Shown: piece after piece, positions 7,292-15,172 of the stretch
Numbering within the stretch: the first letter of the stretch is position 1
How the letters are laid out: every line of letters starts with the position of its first letter
Assembly (NCBI GenBank): GCA_030526995.1
Contig: JAUNBP010000009.1
Span: 1 to 46,685, forward strand
Source of the DNA: Clostridia bacterium
GTDB lineage: Bacteria; Bacillota; Clostridia; Christensenellales; CAG-138
Reading direction: 5' to 3'
Length of the DNA stretch: 46,685 nt
Notes under the pieces: generated by a model
Database searches by the model: none
The model's input: only the letters and a program-made list of their open reading frames with translations
Told to the model about the DNA's origin: nothing
Made by a program: the position numbers and the translations under genes

Positions 7292-7489
7292 TTACTTATA
7301 CGGAATCATCTCGCGCACTTTCTTGGCCTCGCACTCGGCTATGTAACCGGTTTGGCGCAGTCCGCGCAGACGCTTGGTGGTCTTTTTCGTCAAAATGTGG
7401 CTCTTGTAAGCCTTGCTGCGCTTAATCTTTCCGTTCTTTGTCACGGAAAAACGCTTTGCAGCTCCTCTGTGTGTCTTAATCTTCGGCAT
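7292..7489 (-). CDS. rpmI: 50S ribosomal protein L35
   Basis: 65 residues, the family size. Seen: MPKIKTHRGAAKRFSVTKNGKIKRSKAYKSH with the conserved KTHRGAAKRF start, and a C-terminal VREMIPYK end. Lies 9 bases after infC with a clear AGGAGG-type SD in the gap. Co-transcribed with infC and rplT. Confidence 0.98.
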   Translation of the reverse strand: MPKIKTHRGAAKRFSVTKNGKIKRSKAYKSHILTKKTTKRLRGLRQTGYIAECEAKKVREMIPYK

Positions 7490-7498
7490 AATTTCCTC

Positions 7499-8011
7499 CT
7501 AATTATTCTTTGGTGCAAGCACCATAAACATATTTCTGCCCTCTTGTTTGGGTTCGCGTTCCATCGTCGCTGCGCTCTCGACCATCTCGAAAAACGCTCT
7601 CATAACATCCAGCCCCAGACTCCCGTGCGCTATCTGCCTGCCTCTAAACCTTATCGACACCTTCGCCTTGTCTCCGTTTTGCAAAAACTTCACGCACTGC
7701 TTTGCCTTTATCTCCATGTCCCGCTTGTCTATCGTTGCCGACAGCCGAATCTCTTTAAGCTCTACCACCTTTTGATTTCTGCGCTGCTCCTTTTCGCGCT
7801 TCATCATGTCATAGCGATGCTTGCTGTAGTCCATGAGCTTGCAGGTAGGCGGCACGTTGCTCGACACCTTGACAAGGTCTAAGTCCCGCTCGTCCGCAAG
7901 GCGCTGCGCCTCGCGCACGTCCATAATACCGAGCTGGTTGCCGTTCTCGTCTATCAAACGAACCTCGGGATCCCGAATCTGCTCGTTTATCTGCTGGTCT
8001 ATATTAGCGAT
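7499..8011 (-). CDS. infC: Translation initiation factor IF-3, probable AUC start
   Basis: 170 residues if started at ATC 8011, which has GGAGG at 8020-8024 with an ideal 8-base gap. No ATG is available there, and the in-frame ATG at 8053 lies inside the attenuator stem upstream of the SD. IF-3 binds the small subunit and rejects non-standard starts. A rare start codon on infC is a known autoregulatory device (AUU in E. coli). Seen: the N-terminal QQINEQIRDPEVRLIDENGNQLGIM segment, the linker, and the C-terminal KELKEIRLSATIDKRD and FRGRQIAHGSLGLDV segments. First gene of the operon. Confidence 0.95.
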   Translation of the reverse strand: MANIDQQINEQIRDPEVRLIDENGNQLGIMDVREAQRLADERDLDLVKVSSNVPPTCKLMDYSKHRYDMMKREKEQRRNQKVVELKEIRLSATIDKRDMEIKAKQCVKFLQNGDKAKVSIRFRGRQIAHGSLGLDVMRAFFEMVESAATMEREPKQEGRNMFMVLAPKNN

Positions 8012-8123
8012 TGAAAACACCTCCAAAAAAATAGTGGGCGCAAATGCACCCACGTCTAACCAACCTATTAACCGTGCCTGACCTCATTGTCGGCAGGTGA
8101 GAAGCGGGTGCCTCTGCTTGAAC
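8012..8123 (-). promoter_or_regulatory. infC operon leader with attenuator (L20-leader type)
   Basis: The approximately 110-base leader contains a first hairpin (TGCCGAC ... GTCAGGCA around 8080-8097). A second hairpin, GTGGGTGC/GCGCCCAC (8034-8053), is followed at once by TATTTTTTT and then the infC SD. The second is a classic intrinsic terminator placed ahead of the gene. In Firmicutes this operon is controlled by attenuation in an L20-binding leader. The family match is inferred from position and layout. Confidence 0.7.
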
Positions 8124-8129
8124 AAACCA

Positions 8130-8158
8130 ATTATAGCGGGCGTTTTACGCCTTGTCAA
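8130..8158 (-). promoter_or_regulatory. infC operon promoter
   Basis: Minus strand TTGACA, 17 bases, TATAAT: a perfect consensus. The -35 lies in GCTTGACAAGGCG, as at the rplM promoter. Confidence 0.9.
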
Positions 8159-8222
8159 GCGCTTTTTTTGCTTTTTTCCGCTTCTTTGTCGTTAACCCTT
8201 TCGATTTTTCCTAAAAATTTTT

Positions 8223-8251
8223 TTGTAAAACATCGGATTATATGGTAAAGT
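8223..8251 (+). promoter_or_regulatory. Candidate promoter of the flavodiiron protein gene
   Basis: TTGTAA, 17 bases, TAAAGT. An extended -10 (TGTTATAAT, 8317-8325) lies closer to the gene but would leave a leader of about ten bases, so the distal one is preferred. Confidence 0.45.
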
Positions 8252-8341
8252 AATTAGGTGAGCCTTGCTTCTCGTAAGTCTTTGTTGGGGCATTCGCTCC
8301 TGACGGTCTCGCAAAATGTTATAATATGAAAGGACTTTACA

Positions 8342-10132
8342 ATGAAAATTTCAAACGACATAAGTTATATCGGAGTAAACGACCATCGGATTGACCTGTT
8401 TGAGGGGCAATATGTTGTTCCCAATGGAATGTCCTACAATTCCTATCTGATTTTTGATGAAAAAATCGCCGTGCTTGACACTGTGGACGCAAATTTCCTG
8501 CATGAATGGCTGGATAATCTGCAAAGCAAGCTAAGCGGTCGCGCCCCCGATTATCTTATCGTTTCGCATATGGAGCCGGACCATTCCGCAAATATTGCAA
8601 ATTTCACAAGGGTGTATCCCAACACAACGGTTGTTGCTACGGCAAAAGCGTTTGCGATGATGAAGCAATTCTTCGGTACTGATTATGCCGACCGTCGGGT
8701 TGTTGTCGGCGATGGCGACACTCTTTCGCTCGGCAGGCATACGCTGACCTTTGTAACCGCTCCTATGGTTCACTGGCCGGAGGTTATGGTAACCTACGAC
8801 AGTACGGACAAGGTATTATTCTCTGCCGACGGTTTCGGCAAATTCGGCGCACTCGACGCTGATGAGCCGTGGGATGACGAGGCGAGAAGATACTATATCG
8901 GTATAGTCGGCAAATACGGCGCTCAGGTGCAGGCCTTGCTTAAAAAAGCCTCAGCCTTGGATATTCAAACAATCTGCCCGCTGCATGGCCCTGTTCTTAA
9001 CGAAAACCTCGGTCACTATCTCGGACTGTATAACACATGGTCCTCCTACACCCCCCAAAGCGAAGGAATACTTATTGCATACACCTCGGTTTACGGGAAT
9101 ACAAAAAAGGCAGTCGAGCTGCTTGCAGACAGGCTTGTTGCCTCGGGATGCCCAAAGGTTGTTGTAACCGACCTTGCCCGTGAGGATATGTCAAAGGCAG
9201 TGGAAAACGCCTTCCGCTACAACAAATTAGTGCTTGCCACCACCACCTATAATGCCGATGTTTTTCCGTTTATGAGAAGCTTTATCGAGCATCTGACCGA
9301 ACGGAACTTCCAAAACCGCACCGTTGCCATAATAGAGAACGGCTCTTGGGCGCCGCAGGCGGCAAAGGTTATAAAAGGTATGCTTGAAAAAAGCAAAAAC
9401 CTCAACATCATCTCGCCCGTCGTATCTATCAAGTCCGCTCTTGACGAGGGCAGCTGCAAGCAGCTTGATGAGCTTGCCGCAGAGCTTTGTAGAGATTATA
9501 TTGCCCAAAGTTCCGACAAAGCGAACAAAAACGACCTGACGGCGCTTTTCAATATCGGCTATGGGCTTTATGTAGTAACCTGCAACGACGGTGTAAAGGA
9601 CAACGCTCTGATTGTCAATACCGTTTCGCAGGTGACAAACACGCCCAACCGCATCGCCGTGACGATAAACAAGCAGAACTATTCACACCATGTCATAAAT
9701 AACACAGGTAAGATGAATGTCTGCTGTCTGTCGATCGCCGCTCCCTTCTCGGTATTTCAGGCATTCGGCTTTGTCAGCGGTCGTAATACGGATAAGTTCA
9801 AAGGCTGTACGCCGCTTCGCTCGGATAACGGGCTGGTGTTCCTGCCAAAATATATAAACTCGTTTATGTCGCTGAATGTGGAACAGTATGTCGATCTCGG
9901 CACTCATGGGATGTTTATTTGTACGATAAGCGAAGCAAGGGTTATCAACGACGCCGAAACAATGACCTATACTTATTATCAAAATAATGTCAAACCGAAG
10001 CCTCAAACCGAAGGCAAAAAGGGATATGTCTGCAAGGTTTGCGGCTATGTCTATGAAGGAGAGGAGCTTCCCGAAGACTTCATCTGCCCGCTCTGCAAAC
10101 ACGGCGTCGCCGATTTCGAACCGATTGAATAA
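8342..10132 (+). CDS. Flavodiiron protein fused to flavin reductase and rubredoxin domains
   Basis: 596 residues. Domains in order: a metallo-beta-lactamase-like diiron domain (about 1-245) with the ligand motif HMEPDH at 76-81, MVHWPE and SADGFGKFG further on, and CPLHGP; a flavodoxin domain (about 248-390) starting GILIAYTSVYGNTKKA; a flavin reductase-like FMN domain (about 400-545); and a C-terminal rubredoxin (about 560-596) with CKVCGY and CPLCK. Flavodiiron proteins reduce O2 to water, or NO to N2O, in the cytoplasm of anaerobes. The extra domains let one chain take electrons from NAD(P)H or a partner and pass them to the diiron site. Monocistronic: own promoter, SD AAAGGA, and terminator after the stop. 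Its role is oxygen or NO protection. Confidence 0.93.
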   Translation: MKISNDISYIGVNDHRIDLFEGQYVVPNGMSYNSYLIFDEKIAVLDTVDANFLHEWLDNLQSKLSGRAPDYLIVSHMEPDHSANIANFTRVYPNTTVVATAKAFAMMKQFFGTDYADRRVVVGDGDTLSLGRHTLTFVTAPMVHWPEVMVTYDSTDKVLFSADGFGKFGALDADEPWDDEARRYYIGIVGKYGAQVQALLKKASALDIQTICPLHGPVLNENLGHYLGLYNTWSSYTPQSEGILIAYTSVYGNTKKAVELLADRLVASGCPKVVVTDLAREDMSKAVENAFRYNKLVLATTTYNADVFPFMRSFIEHLTERNFQNRTVAIIENGSWAPQAAKVIKGMLEKSKNLNIISPVVSIKSALDEGSCKQLDELAAELCRDYIAQSSDKANKNDLTALFNIGYGLYVVTCNDGVKDNALIVNTVSQVTNTPNRIAVTINKQNYSHHVINNTGKMNVCCLSIAAPFSVFQAFGFVSGRNTDKFKGCTPLRSDNGLVFLPKYINSFMSLNVEQYVDLGTHGMFICTISEARVINDAETMTYTYYQNNVKPKPQTEGKKGYVCKVCGYVYEGEELPEDFICPLCKHGVADFEPIE

Positions 10133-10152
10133 GGCACTCCCATGTATCCGAT

Positions 10153-10194
10153 AAAAAAGGGTTTGAATACAACGGCGAGCTTCCCTTTTTTCTT
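10153..10194 (+). terminator. Terminator of the flavodiiron gene
   Basis: AAAAAAGGG (10153-10161) pairs with CCCTTTTTT (10183-10191) across a 21-base loop, with T-rich DNA following. Confidence 0.6.
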
Positions 10195-10230
10195 TCGTTA
10201 AGTGCTTGAATATCCTTTCCGTTATGGTAT

Positions 10231-10264
10231 AACCCGACTTTTGCAAGCAAAAGTCGGGTTTTAA
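10231..10264. terminator. Strong convergent-region hairpin
   Basis: AACCCGACTTTTGC and GCAAAAGTCGGGTT are perfect 14-bp arms with a 2-base gap, lying between two convergent transcripts. Four T follow on the plus strand. Probably a two-way terminator for the flavodiiron gene and the sortase operon. Confidence 0.75.
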
Positions 10265-10266
10265 CA

Positions 10267-11094
10267 TTAACGCTTCTTTTTCGTAAAAATGCAGATTGCA
10301 ATTACAATCAGGCTGACGGCAACCACAAGTCCCGTCACGACTGCCCCGCCTTTGAGAATCGTTTGCAATATCCCAACGAGCTGGGTACGGTAGGGGGAGA
10401 CGGCTATGTTGAGCCTCTCGGTGTAGCCCTTTAGGATGAACACGAGCAGGGGCGCAAAGATTATCGAGCCGCCGCAAAAATAGCTGCCGAACAGGGCAAC
10501 AAGCCCGCTGCGAATCCTGCCTATGTACACGCAGAACACTATTACCGAAAGCCCCAGAGTCAACAGCAGAAGCAGGGTGAACAGGGCTGTAAGCTCGGTT
10601 ACGATGCTGCTGCTCTGCAAAAACGTTACGGAGTTTAGAATCATCTCCTGATTGACCGCCCACAGGTCGTTTTGCACCGCCTCGGCGCAATCGTAGGCAA
10701 AGTCCTCCGCCGCCTCAAAGCTGACGTTGGTATTCGACAGCACATAGTTCAAAAACGCATTGTACGGATACTCTGCGGGGGTGAACGTCTCGGAGGGGTC
10801 GCTCCTTGCAAACACCGCATCGATATACTCCGCCGTATAAGCCCTTATGTCCTCATCGGTGACAAGCTCGGAAACCTCCTGCTCGTCGAGCCCGTAAAGG
10901 ATGGCGATATAGCCCAAGTCATCGTTTAGATGCTCCTGCATCTCGGCGCAGTAGTCCTCGTCCGCCAAGTGCTTTTTATAATATTCGGGGTTTAGAACCG
11001 CAAAGCGCATCACGCCCGAAAACAGCGTCAGGGCGGTCGATACAACCAAGAGCGGCACCAATATTGCGGTTAAAATCGTTCTTACTGCCTTCAT
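10267..11094 (-). CDS. Membrane protein of the sortase operon, unknown function
   Basis: 275 residues. Seen: an N-terminal hydrophobic segment (TILTAILVPLLVVSTALTLF), a largely acidic region of about 130 residues that would be outside the cell, then three hydrophobic segments (about 165-190, 198-220 and 245-270), and a basic end FTKKKR. Its ATG overlaps the sortase stop by 4 bases, so the two are translationally coupled. I do not recognise a family. Context suggests a partner or substrate-handling factor for the sortase. Confidence 0.75.
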   Translation of the reverse strand: MKAVRTILTAILVPLLVVSTALTLFSGVMRFAVLNPEYYKKHLADEDYCAEMQEHLNDDLGYIAILYGLDEQEVSELVTDEDIRAYTAEYIDAVFARSDPSETFTPAEYPYNAFLNYVLSNTNVSFEAAEDFAYDCAEAVQNDLWAVNQEMILNSVTFLQSSSIVTELTALFTLLLLLTLGLSVIVFCVYIGRIRSGLVALFGSYFCGGSIIFAPLLVFILKGYTERLNIAVSPYRTQLVGILQTILKGGAVVTGLVVAVSLIVIAICIFTKKKR

Positions 11095-11744
11095 CCCACC
11101 AACTCCAATCCGCTTATTTTCTCACAGATAAGCGCACACCGCTCGGTTCTGCGGTGGCCCCCGTTATCCCTCGGATAGCAGGTATAGAGGATGAGCTGCT
11201 CGCCGTACAGCGTCGATGGGGTGAGAAGGCTCCTCTCCGTGCCCGAAAAGCTCCTCTTGTCCACAACCCTGTACTCATAGGGCCCGTACAGCGTTTCAAT
11301 CGTAACTACAGCTCCTATCGGCGTGTCCTCAAGCTCGGCAAACTCCCTTGTGACATGGCTTGAGATTATAACCCGCTGCCCCTGCCCCGGGAAGCCGCTT
11401 GCAAACGACATGCCCGCCGCCTTTTTCAGTATGCTCTTGTCGTTGCCGAGGTACACTGCGATATTTTTAATATCCCAGCCCTCGACATTGAGCTGCGCAA
11501 ACTGAGTGCCGTAGGCTATCTGAGGGAGCGTGTCCGTGGCAGCTCCGGGCACAAAGTCCCCCGCCTGCTCCTCAGAGTCCGCATAGACCCTCTCGCCTAC
11601 GAACAGCGAAAAGTACGCCGTTTCCTCCAACACCGTGTTGAACAGAAACAGCGAAAACAGTATCAATGCGCAGAAAAACAGGACAAAGGGCAGCAGTTTT
11701 AGCAGCCCTTCGCCAACTCTCTTACCCTTGCTTTTTTTGCTCAT
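11091..11744 (-). CDS. Sortase
   Basis: 217 residues. One N-terminal membrane anchor (about residues 15-37) precedes a sortase beta-barrel with H130 in ISSHVT, C189 in LYTCYP, and an arginine in GHRRTER (198-202), which make up the catalytic triad. Sortases cleave a C-terminal sorting motif and transfer the protein to peptidoglycan or a pilin lysine. The middle gene of three, with ATGA-type overlaps on both sides. No classic LPxTG substrate is seen in the window. The 188-residue upstream neighbour has a C-terminal hydrophobic segment and basic tail but no LPxTG. Class cannot be fixed from sequence alone. Confidence 0.88.
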   Translation of the reverse strand: MSKKSKGKRVGEGLLKLLPFVLFFCALILFSLFLFNTVLEETAYFSLFVGERVYADSEEQAGDFVPGAATDTLPQIAYGTQFAQLNVEGWDIKNIAVYLGNDKSILKKAAGMSFASGFPGQGQRVIISSHVTREFAELEDTPIGAVVTIETLYGPYEYRVVDKRSFSGTERSLLTPSTLYGEQLILYTCYPRDNGGHRRTERCALICEKISGLELVG

Positions 11745-12307
11745 ACCTTATTTGCCGTGTCCCGTCTGCGGAACACCACTACCGCAAGCACTATGGCTAT
11801 GACTACCAACACGCCACCGCCCACAAGGTACCATATCACGGGCCGGTTTACAACGTCGGTCTTGGCGTCACCGTCGATAACGCCCATCAGCTTGCCGTCC
11901 TTGTAGACGGAAATCGAGATATAGCCCTCCCTCTGCGAATCGTTGGAGGGGTCTATGTTGAAGGTGAGTCCTAAGATATCGCAGACCTCGTTTGCAAGGC
12001 GCATTGCGCTCGCCTGCTCCGAATCGGTGTACTCGCTCCACACTATGCCCTTGTACTCGACGTCTCCGAGCGCCTCGGAATAGTCTATCGCAAGCACGCT
12101 TGCAAGCTGATCGTCGCTCACCTCTATCTCGTCCCGCTGAATAATCTTTTCGACCTGATTATAGATATCAAGTCCCTCCTCGCCGTTGAGAACTTCCTTC
12201 AAACGAGCCAAGAGCTCGGTCTTGTTTTGTTGGGTATCCGCAGCGGCAGTTGCACAAAACGCCACGGTCAGCAGCACGGCAACAAGAACCGCAATAAATT
12301 TTTTCAT
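11741..12307 (-). CDS. Secreted, C-terminally membrane-anchored protein of the sortase operon
   Basis: 188 residues from ATG 12307 with AGGAGG just upstream. Seen: a cleavable signal peptide (cut near ATAAADT), an acidic extracellular region of about 120 residues, then a VIWYLVGGGVLVVIAIVLAV membrane segment and the tail FRRRDTANKV. That C-terminus resembles a sorting signal in layout but lacks LPxTG, the preceding residues being KTDVVNRP. First gene of the operon and coupled to the sortase. It could be a substrate with a non-standard motif or a simple accessory protein. I recognise no family. Confidence 0.72.
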   Translation of the reverse strand: MKKFIAVLVAVLLTVAFCATAAADTQQNKTELLARLKEVLNGEEGLDIYNQVEKIIQRDEIEVSDDQLASVLAIDYSEALGDVEYKGIVWSEYTDSEQASAMRLANEVCDILGLTFNIDPSNDSQREGYISISVYKDGKLMGVIDGDAKTDVVNRPVIWYLVGGGVLVVIAIVLAVVVFRRRDTANKV

Positions 12308-12395
12308 TTAGTCGACCTCCTTTATTCAAATCCCTTACAGTATAGACGGCAATTGCAACAAAGATGTGGCAAAACCATAGATTTTAGGAAAAATA

Positions 12396-12605
12396 TCAGC
12401 CCCGCTCCCAGACCTTTCGCGCCTCTGTATAATCGCATTTGCGGACGTACACGGCATAGAGATCCGCAGACTTGCCCTTTTGCTCGTTCCTGCGGGTCTT
12501 AATTTCGATACTGATGCCGGCGTTTTTCATCTTGGTCTTGGCCCTGACAAGCTCCTCCTTGGAGATGTCCACGAGTAAAAGCGCGCGATTGAAGATGGTG
12601 AGCAT
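12396..12605 (-). CDS. Small conserved-looking protein of unknown function
   Basis: 69 residues, soluble. Seen: MLTIFNRALLLVDISKEELVRAK, then ADLYAVYVRKCDYTEARKVW. The alternating pattern suggests a small ferredoxin-like alpha/beta fold, similar in feel to DUF2007-type proteins, but this is only an impression. An extended -10 (TGCTATAAT, -10 at 12638-12643) lies just upstream, so it is probably transcribed alone. SD GGGGGAAAGG precedes the ATG. Confidence 0.6.
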   Translation of the reverse strand: MLTIFNRALLLVDISKEELVRAKTKMKNAGISIEIKTRRNEQKGKSADLYAVYVRKCDYTEARKVWERG

Positions 12606-12699
12606 AGCCTTTCCCCCTTGCCCTTGAAGTAGCTAATATTATAGCACGCTTTTTGTGACAGCGATATGAACAATTATTTAATATTGCTTTACCCCTTGC

Positions 12700-14004
12700 T
12701 CACCTTGTCAAAGGTGGGATCAGCCGCTCCAAGTGCATACTGTGCGACGCCTTGACCAAAACCGTGTCCCCCGCCCTTACAAGCTCCGATATGGAAGGGA
12801 TGGCCTCCTCTATGCTCGAAAACCTATGCACGCCCTGCGTTTCGGTCGATAAAAAGCTGCTGCCTATCAGGATTATCTCATCTATTCCCATCTGCACGGC
12901 GGCTTTTACAACCTCCTCATGAAAGCGCAAAGAGTCCTCTCCGAGCTCGCCCATGTCGCCCAAGATGGCAACCGTCCTGCCCTCCGCCTTTTTCAAGCCC
13001 TCGAGCGCCGCCTTCATCGAGACAGGATTGGCGTTGTAGGCATCGTTTATCACCATGCAGTCCCTTCCCCTTACAAGCTGCGCCCTGCCCTCGCTCGGTG
13101 AAAAGTTTGAGAGGGCGGCCTGCGCCTGCTCTGCACTTATCCCAAGCTCAAAGCCTGCAGCTATTGCGGCAAGCGCATTGTACACCATGTGCCGCCCTGC
13201 AAGCGGGATGAAAAACTCGGAGCTTTTGCCTCCGTATTCCACCGTAAAGTCGGTGCCGAATATCCCCCGCTCCCTAAGCGAAGTGCAGCGCAGGGTGCAA
13301 TGTTTGGAAAATCCGTAGCTGATATCGTGTCTAAGTTCAATCAAAAGCTCGTCGTCGCCGTTTACTATGACGCACGCCCCCGACCTTGCGTATTTTAACA
13401 TCTCGCCCTTTGCCCTGAGCGTGCCCCTGCGATCCTTGAAAAACTCCATGTGTGCATCCCCGATGTTGGTGAACACGCAAACGGTGGGCTGAACCATCCT
13501 CGAAAGCGCTTCAATCTCGCCAAAGTGGTTGGTGCCCATCTCGATAACCGCCGCCTCGTGCTCCTTTGACAGCTTGAATATCACCTGCGGGACGCCGGTC
13601 TGATTGTTTAGGTTGCCGCTCGTTTTTAGGGTGTTGTACCGCTCGGAAAGCAGGGCTGCGGTCATGTCCTTGGTCGTGGTCTTGCCTGCGCTGCCCGTGA
13701 TGCCCACTATCGGTATATTAAACTGCTCGCGGTAGTCCTTTGCCAAGTCCTGAATTGCCTTAACCGTGTCCGAAACCTCGATGGAAGGCGGGGCTGTGGA
13801 CCTGCTCACAAGGCAGGCAGCGGCACCCGCTTCCATTGCGGCAGCGCAAAAATCGTGGCCGTCCATGGCCTTGCCGATTATCGCAACGTACAGCTCGCCC
13901 CTTTTTATCGTTCGGGTGTCTATCGAAACGCCCAAGACCCTTGCGTCGTCTCCGCTCAGCGTTCCGCCCGTTATCTCGGCTATCCTTGACAGGCTGTACT
14001 CCAT
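12700..14004 (-). CDS. murF: UDP-N-acetylmuramoyl-tripeptide--D-alanyl-D-alanine ligase
   Basis: 434 residues, near the family's usual 450. MurF adds D-Ala-D-Ala to UDP-MurNAc-tripeptide in the cytoplasm, completing the peptidoglycan pentapeptide precursor. Seen: the N-terminal MurF-type domain, the ATP-binding loop GITGSAGKTTTK, EMGTNHFGEIEALSRM in the central domain, and the C-terminal NDAYNANPVSMKAAL block with ILGDMGELG. It follows ddl, whose product is its substrate, with a single base between stop and start, so the pair forms an operon. Confidence 0.96.
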   Translation of the reverse strand: MEYSLSRIAEITGGTLSGDDARVLGVSIDTRTIKRGELYVAIIGKAMDGHDFCAAAMEAGAAACLVSRSTAPPSIEVSDTVKAIQDLAKDYREQFNIPIVGITGSAGKTTTKDMTAALLSERYNTLKTSGNLNNQTGVPQVIFKLSKEHEAAVIEMGTNHFGEIEALSRMVQPTVCVFTNIGDAHMEFFKDRRGTLRAKGEMLKYARSGACVIVNGDDELLIELRHDISYGFSKHCTLRCTSLRERGIFGTDFTVEYGGKSSEFFIPLAGRHMVYNALAAIAAGFELGISAEQAQAALSNFSPSEGRAQLVRGRDCMVINDAYNANPVSMKAALEGLKKAEGRTVAILGDMGELGEDSLRFHEEVVKAAVQMGIDEIILIGSSFLSTETQGVHRFSSIEEAIPSISELVRAGDTVLVKASHSMHLERLIPPLTR

Positions 14005-14005
14005 G

Positions 14006-15040
14006 CTACTTCTCCAGCGAGAGCTTGATTATCCGCTCGCAGAGCGAGGGGTAGTCTATGCCTGCAGCCGCAGCCTCCTGCGGCAAGAGCGAGGTTGGGG
14101 TCATGCCCGGCAGCGTGTTACCCTCCAAGCAAAACGCCCTCCCCTCGGGGGTTAGGATGAAGTCGAACCTTGCGTAGACCTGCAGTTTCAACGCCGCAAA
14201 GCCCTTTATCGCCATGGTTTGCAGCAGCTCCCTGTACTTGGGTTCGATGTTGGCAGGGCAGACTTCCCTTGTAAGCCCCGCAATGTATTTGTTTCTGTAA
14301 TCGTAAAAGCCCGCCTTGGGCAGAATCTCTATGACCGGTAGCGCCTCCTCGCCCAAAACGCCCACGGCAAACTCCCTGCCCTCTATAAGGTTTTCGACGA
14401 GAACCCTGTCCTCCTGCTTGAACGCAAGCTCTATCGCGGGCTGCAATAGGCTCCTGTCTCTGACTATCGTTGTGGCTATGGAGGAGCCGCCGCTGCACGG
14501 TTTTACAACGGCGGGCAGGGGCAGGGAATCGTATCTTATCGGCTCGCCCTTTTTAAGGAGCGCACCCCTCGGCGTGGTCACGCCGAACTCGTTGAATATG
14601 CGCTTGGACACCCATTTGTCCATCGCCATGCGGCAGCCCTCGGCATTGGTTCCGGTGTACCTTATGCCTCGGTTGTCGAAATAGCCCTGTATATCTCCGT
14701 TCTCGCCGCCGTTGCCGTGCAAGCCTATGTAGACGATGTCGGCATACTTGCAAAGGGCCACGACGTTTCTTCCTATTGTATCGGTATCGCCTTCGGCGGT
14801 GCGAAGGGCCTTAATCTTGGCAAGGTTCGGCTCCTCGGGGCTTACGGTGTAGGGCGGGAGCTTTTTTGCTCCTGCAAACAGGGCGTCAAAGTCCCCATCA
14901 AATTCGGGCAGACCCAAAAACGAATCGACCATTACCGCCCGATGCCCTCTGTCCAAAAGCGCATTGCACACCATCGTTGACGAGCTTATCGAAACCTCCC
15001 GCTCGGGAGATAAGCCGCCGCATAAAACTACAATGTTCAT
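14006..15040 (-). CDS. ddl: D-alanine--D-alanine ligase
   Basis: 344 residues from ATG 15040, which has GGAGGT just upstream. An ATG 11 codons earlier lies in the promoter -10 region and is not used. ATP-grasp enzyme joining two D-Ala. Seen: MNIVVLCGGLSPEREVSISS at the N-terminus, LHGNGGENGDIQGYFD, KPCSGGSSIATT, FYDYRNKYIAG, and LEGNTLPGMTPTSLLPQ at the C-terminus. The NKY motif carries the tyrosine typical of D-Ala-D-Ala rather than D-Ala-D-Lac ligases, which predicts ordinary vancomycin-type precursors. Heads the ddl-murF operon. Confidence 0.96.
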   Translation of the reverse strand: MNIVVLCGGLSPEREVSISSSTMVCNALLDRGHRAVMVDSFLGLPEFDGDFDALFAGAKKLPPYTVSPEEPNLAKIKALRTAEGDTDTIGRNVVALCKYADIVYIGLHGNGGENGDIQGYFDNRGIRYTGTNAEGCRMAMDKWVSKRIFNEFGVTTPRGALLKKGEPIRYDSLPLPAVVKPCSGGSSIATTIVRDRSLLQPAIELAFKQEDRVLVENLIEGREFAVGVLGEEALPVIEILPKAGFYDYRNKYIAGLTREVCPANIEPKYRELLQTMAIKGFAALKLQVYARFDFILTPEGRAFCLEGNTLPGMTPTSLLPQEAAAAGIDYPSLCERIIKLSLEK

Positions 15041-15063
15041 ATCTACCTCCAAGTCTATTCTAT

Positions 15064-15092
15064 AATATACCATAACCGACGGAATATGGCAA
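15064..15092 (-). promoter_or_regulatory. ddl-murF promoter
   Basis: Minus strand TTGCCA, 17 bases, TATATT. It diverges from the peptidase promoter. Confidence 0.6.
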
Positions 15093-15113
15093 ATTTAATT
15101 CACATTTATCGGC

Positions 15114-15142
15114 TTGTTATTTTTGTCGGTTTAGCGTAGAAT
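15114..15142 (+). promoter_or_regulatory. Promoter of the lipoprotein peptidase gene
   Basis: TTGTTA, 17 bases, TAGAAT, about 30 bases upstream of ATG 15173. Confidence 0.6.
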
Positions 15143-15172
15143 ATAGACAAATATGTAAGGGGAAATGAGATT

